A DNA stretch of 33,663 nt, from assembly GCA_910577335.1 (NCBI GenBank), contig CAJTMJ010000034.1, forward strand, positions 1 to 33,663, given 5' to 3'. Below are positions 32,150-33,663 of this stretch, piece after piece. Numbering within the stretch: the first letter of the stretch is position 1; each line of letters opens with the position of its first letter. This DNA is from an uncultured Duncaniella sp. (GTDB lineage: Bacteria; Bacteroidota; Bacteroidia; Bacteroidales; Muribaculaceae). The position numbers and the translations under genes were made by a program. The notes beneath the pieces were generated by a model, which saw only the letters and a program-made list of their open reading frames with translations, made no database searches and had not been told where the DNA came from.

Positions 32150-33574
32150 ATGAAGCGACTCCCTCTGATTCTTATTTTGGGTGTCTCGCTGGCTGCTTGT
32201 TCGCAAAAAGATTCTAAAGGTGGCGGTGAGGAAATAAATGACTCCACATCGCCCCTTCATCTTTTGCAGCCGGACTATTCGACACCTTACGGGCAACTTA
32301 ATCCTGATTCTGTCCGTGCCGACATTGACCGTGTTTTTGCATACGTTGACGCTGTGACTCCGGCTAAAGTGGTGGATGGCGAGGGTAACGAAATCACGGA
32401 ACTTTCAAATCTGCCTGAGGATGCGATGCTTAATCAGGGCACATTCCGCCTTACGAGCTACGAGTGGGGCGTGATGTATAAAGCCCTCCTTGCCGCATCT
32501 GAATTGCTTGACGATCCGAAATACAAGGCATACGTTTCCGATAGAGTCGGTTTCCTTGCTAAAGCGGCTCCGGCTTTTGCCGAGTGGTCGAAGCGTACGG
32601 GCAAACGTGACGGTCAGATGCGTATGGTGGTGTCTCCTGCCACGCTTGATGACGCAGGAGCCATGTCGGGCGCTTTCATGGAAGCCGCTATGGCAGACTC
32701 CACATTGCAGCTTGGCGAAGTGATAGAGCGTTACTACGCCATCGTGGATAGCGGTACTCACCGTCTTGCAGATGGCACCATAGCTCGTATGCGTCCTCAT
32801 CCCGACGCAGTGTGGCTTGATGATATGTTCATGGCTCTGCCGGCTATGGCTACCCGCAGTGTGTATGCAGGTGACAAGAAGCAACTTGACGAGGCTGCTA
32901 AGGTTGCCGGGCTCTTTATTGACCGCATGTGGATGCCTGACAAACAACTCTTCCGTCACGGGTATGTCGAAGGTCTTGCAGAGCAGCCTTCAATGGCGTG
33001 GGGTAGAGCTAACGGCTGGGCTATCCTGACACTCAGTCAGCTTCTCGATGCGCTGCCCGAATCACATCCGGGTCGTCAGAAGATTCTTGATACTTTCCGA
33101 GCCCATGTAAAGAGCCTTGCGTCTTTGCAGAGCAAGGATGGATTCTGGCATCAGCTTCTCGACCGCAACGACTCATATGAGGAGACCTCAGCGACTGCTA
33201 TTTTTGCTTACTGTATTGCTCATGGCATAAATGAGGGATGGCTTGACGCCACAACTTATGGACCGGTGGCGCAGCTCGCATGGGAAGCGGTGACGACTAA
33301 AATCAACCCGAAAGGTGAAGTTGAAGGCGTATGCGTTGGTACCGGTATGGGTTTCGATCCGGCATATTACTATTATCGTCCTGTCAGCGCTAAAGCGGCT
33401 CATGGCTATGGTCCTGTGATATGGGCTGGTGCTGAGATGATTAAACTTCTCAATACCTATTATCCAAGAGTGAACGACAGTGCGATACACTATTACAAAG
33501 TTGACCCTGAAAATGGTGATATGCCTATCTTCTCGGTTGATTCCGCAGGAAAAGCACAGGTAATCCTGCATTGA
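32150..33574 (+). CDS. GH105 unsaturated rhamnogalacturonyl hydrolase (lipoprotein)
   Basis: 474-aa (alpha/alpha)6-barrel enzyme removing the 4,5-unsaturated galacturonate left on oligosaccharides by rhamnogalacturonan lyases. The signal peptide ends in the lipobox SLAAC (C17), followed by SQKDSKGG, so it is probably anchored in the outer membrane, facing the periplasm or the surface. Typical motifs are YEWGVMYKALLAA (104-116), VWLDDMFMALPAM (221-233) with D224 or D225 as the catalytic Asp, SMAWGRANGWAILTL, DRNDSYEETSATAIFAY and GVCVGTGMGF. The N-terminal linker of about 50 residues is longer than in YteR. Last gene of the rhaM unit; it matches the product of the PL11 lyase in the same transcript. 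Confidence 0.93.
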   Translation: MKRLPLILILGVSLAACSQKDSKGGGEEINDSTSPLHLLQPDYSTPYGQLNPDSVRADIDRVFAYVDAVTPAKVVDGEGNEITELSNLPEDAMLNQGTFRLTSYEWGVMYKALLAASELLDDPKYKAYVSDRVGFLAKAAPAFAEWSKRTGKRDGQMRMVVSPATLDDAGAMSGAFMEAAMADSTLQLGEVIERYYAIVDSGTHRLADGTIARMRPHPDAVWLDDMFMALPAMATRSVYAGDKKQLDEAAKVAGLFIDRMWMPDKQLFRHGYVEGLAEQPSMAWGRANGWAILTLSQLLDALPESHPGRQKILDTFRAHVKSLASLQSKDGFWHQLLDRNDSYEETSATAIFAYCIAHGINEGWLDATTYGPVAQLAWEAVTTKINPKGEVEGVCVGTGMGFDPAYYYYRPVSAKAAHGYGPVIWAGAEMIKLLNTYYPRVNDSAIHYYKVDPENGDMPIFSVDSAGKAQVILH

Positions 33575-33663
33575 TTCAACCACCGAGGGTTAATTTAACA
33601 TTCAACTCCATTAGTGTCCACTAAAAAATCATAAAAGTTCTTTGAAATAATTGAAATTCAATT
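33575..33663. other. Non-coding end of window, possible promoter or element boundary
   Basis: No terminator is evident after GH105. A short dyad TTAGTG-TC-CACTAA lies at 33611-33624. The last 15 bases form the palindrome AATTGAA-A-TTCAATT, and AGTTCTTTGAAATA precedes it. This could be the control region of the next gene or the edge of an insertion element; it is cut off by the window. Confidence 0.25.

Noticed and set aside
1..33663. CRISPR arrays, tRNA or rRNA genes, complete insertion sequences
   Set aside because: No regular short repeats, no tRNA-like cloverleaf and no transposase-like protein seen on either strand.

Overview
This window is a polysaccharide utilisation locus (PUL) from a Bacteroidota genome, most likely a gut Bacteroidales. 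The signs are a SusC/SusD pair, SusD-type and other lipoproteins, and -7 boxes of the form TAnnTTTG in place of the E. coli -10. A Muribaculaceae-type host is possible, but I cannot prove the family from sequence alone. I see no tRNA, rRNA, CRISPR array or complete mobile element.

Left part (67-20406, almost all minus strand): two groups of secreted carbohydrate enzymes. The first group is GH43, then GH30, then a thioredoxin-like protein (4034 down to 67). The second runs from a three-headed CE12-type esterase through GH115 alpha-glucuronidase, a LacZ-type GH2 and a second GH2, and then, behind its own promoter, a GH35 beta-galactosidase and a DUF4861 protein (20406 down to 5388). A single plus-strand gene for an AI-2E-family membrane protein sits between the two groups. 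It looks unrelated to the pathway, and its 3' end overlaps the DUF4861 gene on the opposite strand.

Centre (20407-21074): a 668-bp non-coding divergent control region between the esterase gene and susC. It holds several -7 boxes, stem-loops and two related 30-bp sites, one of them a perfect 12-6-12 palindrome.

Right part (21075-33574, plus strand): susC and susD, closed by a strong terminator. Behind a second promoter, embedded in a near-perfect 22-bp palindrome, follow rhaM (L-rhamnose mutarotase), a PL11 rhamnogalacturonan endolyase, rhaA (L-rhamnose isomerase), rhaT (L-rhamnose symporter), rhaD (rhamnulose-1-phosphate aldolase) and a GH105 unsaturated rhamnogalacturonyl hydrolase.

Together the genes describe use of rhamnogalacturonan I. 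The esterase would remove acetyl groups. GH115, GH2, GH35, GH30 and GH43 would strip galactose-, arabinose- and glucuronate-containing side chains. PL11 would cut the backbone, SusCD would import oligomers, and GH105 would remove the unsaturated uronic acid. Released L-rhamnose would be epimerised, isomerised and cleaved. Rhamnulokinase (RhaB/RhaK), lactaldehyde reductase, an alpha-L-rhamnosidase, a SusE-like surface binding protein and any PUL regulator are not in the window. The most unusual items are the three-catalytic-domain esterase, a GH2 with Lys in place of the usual acid/base Glu, and the palindromic candidate operators.
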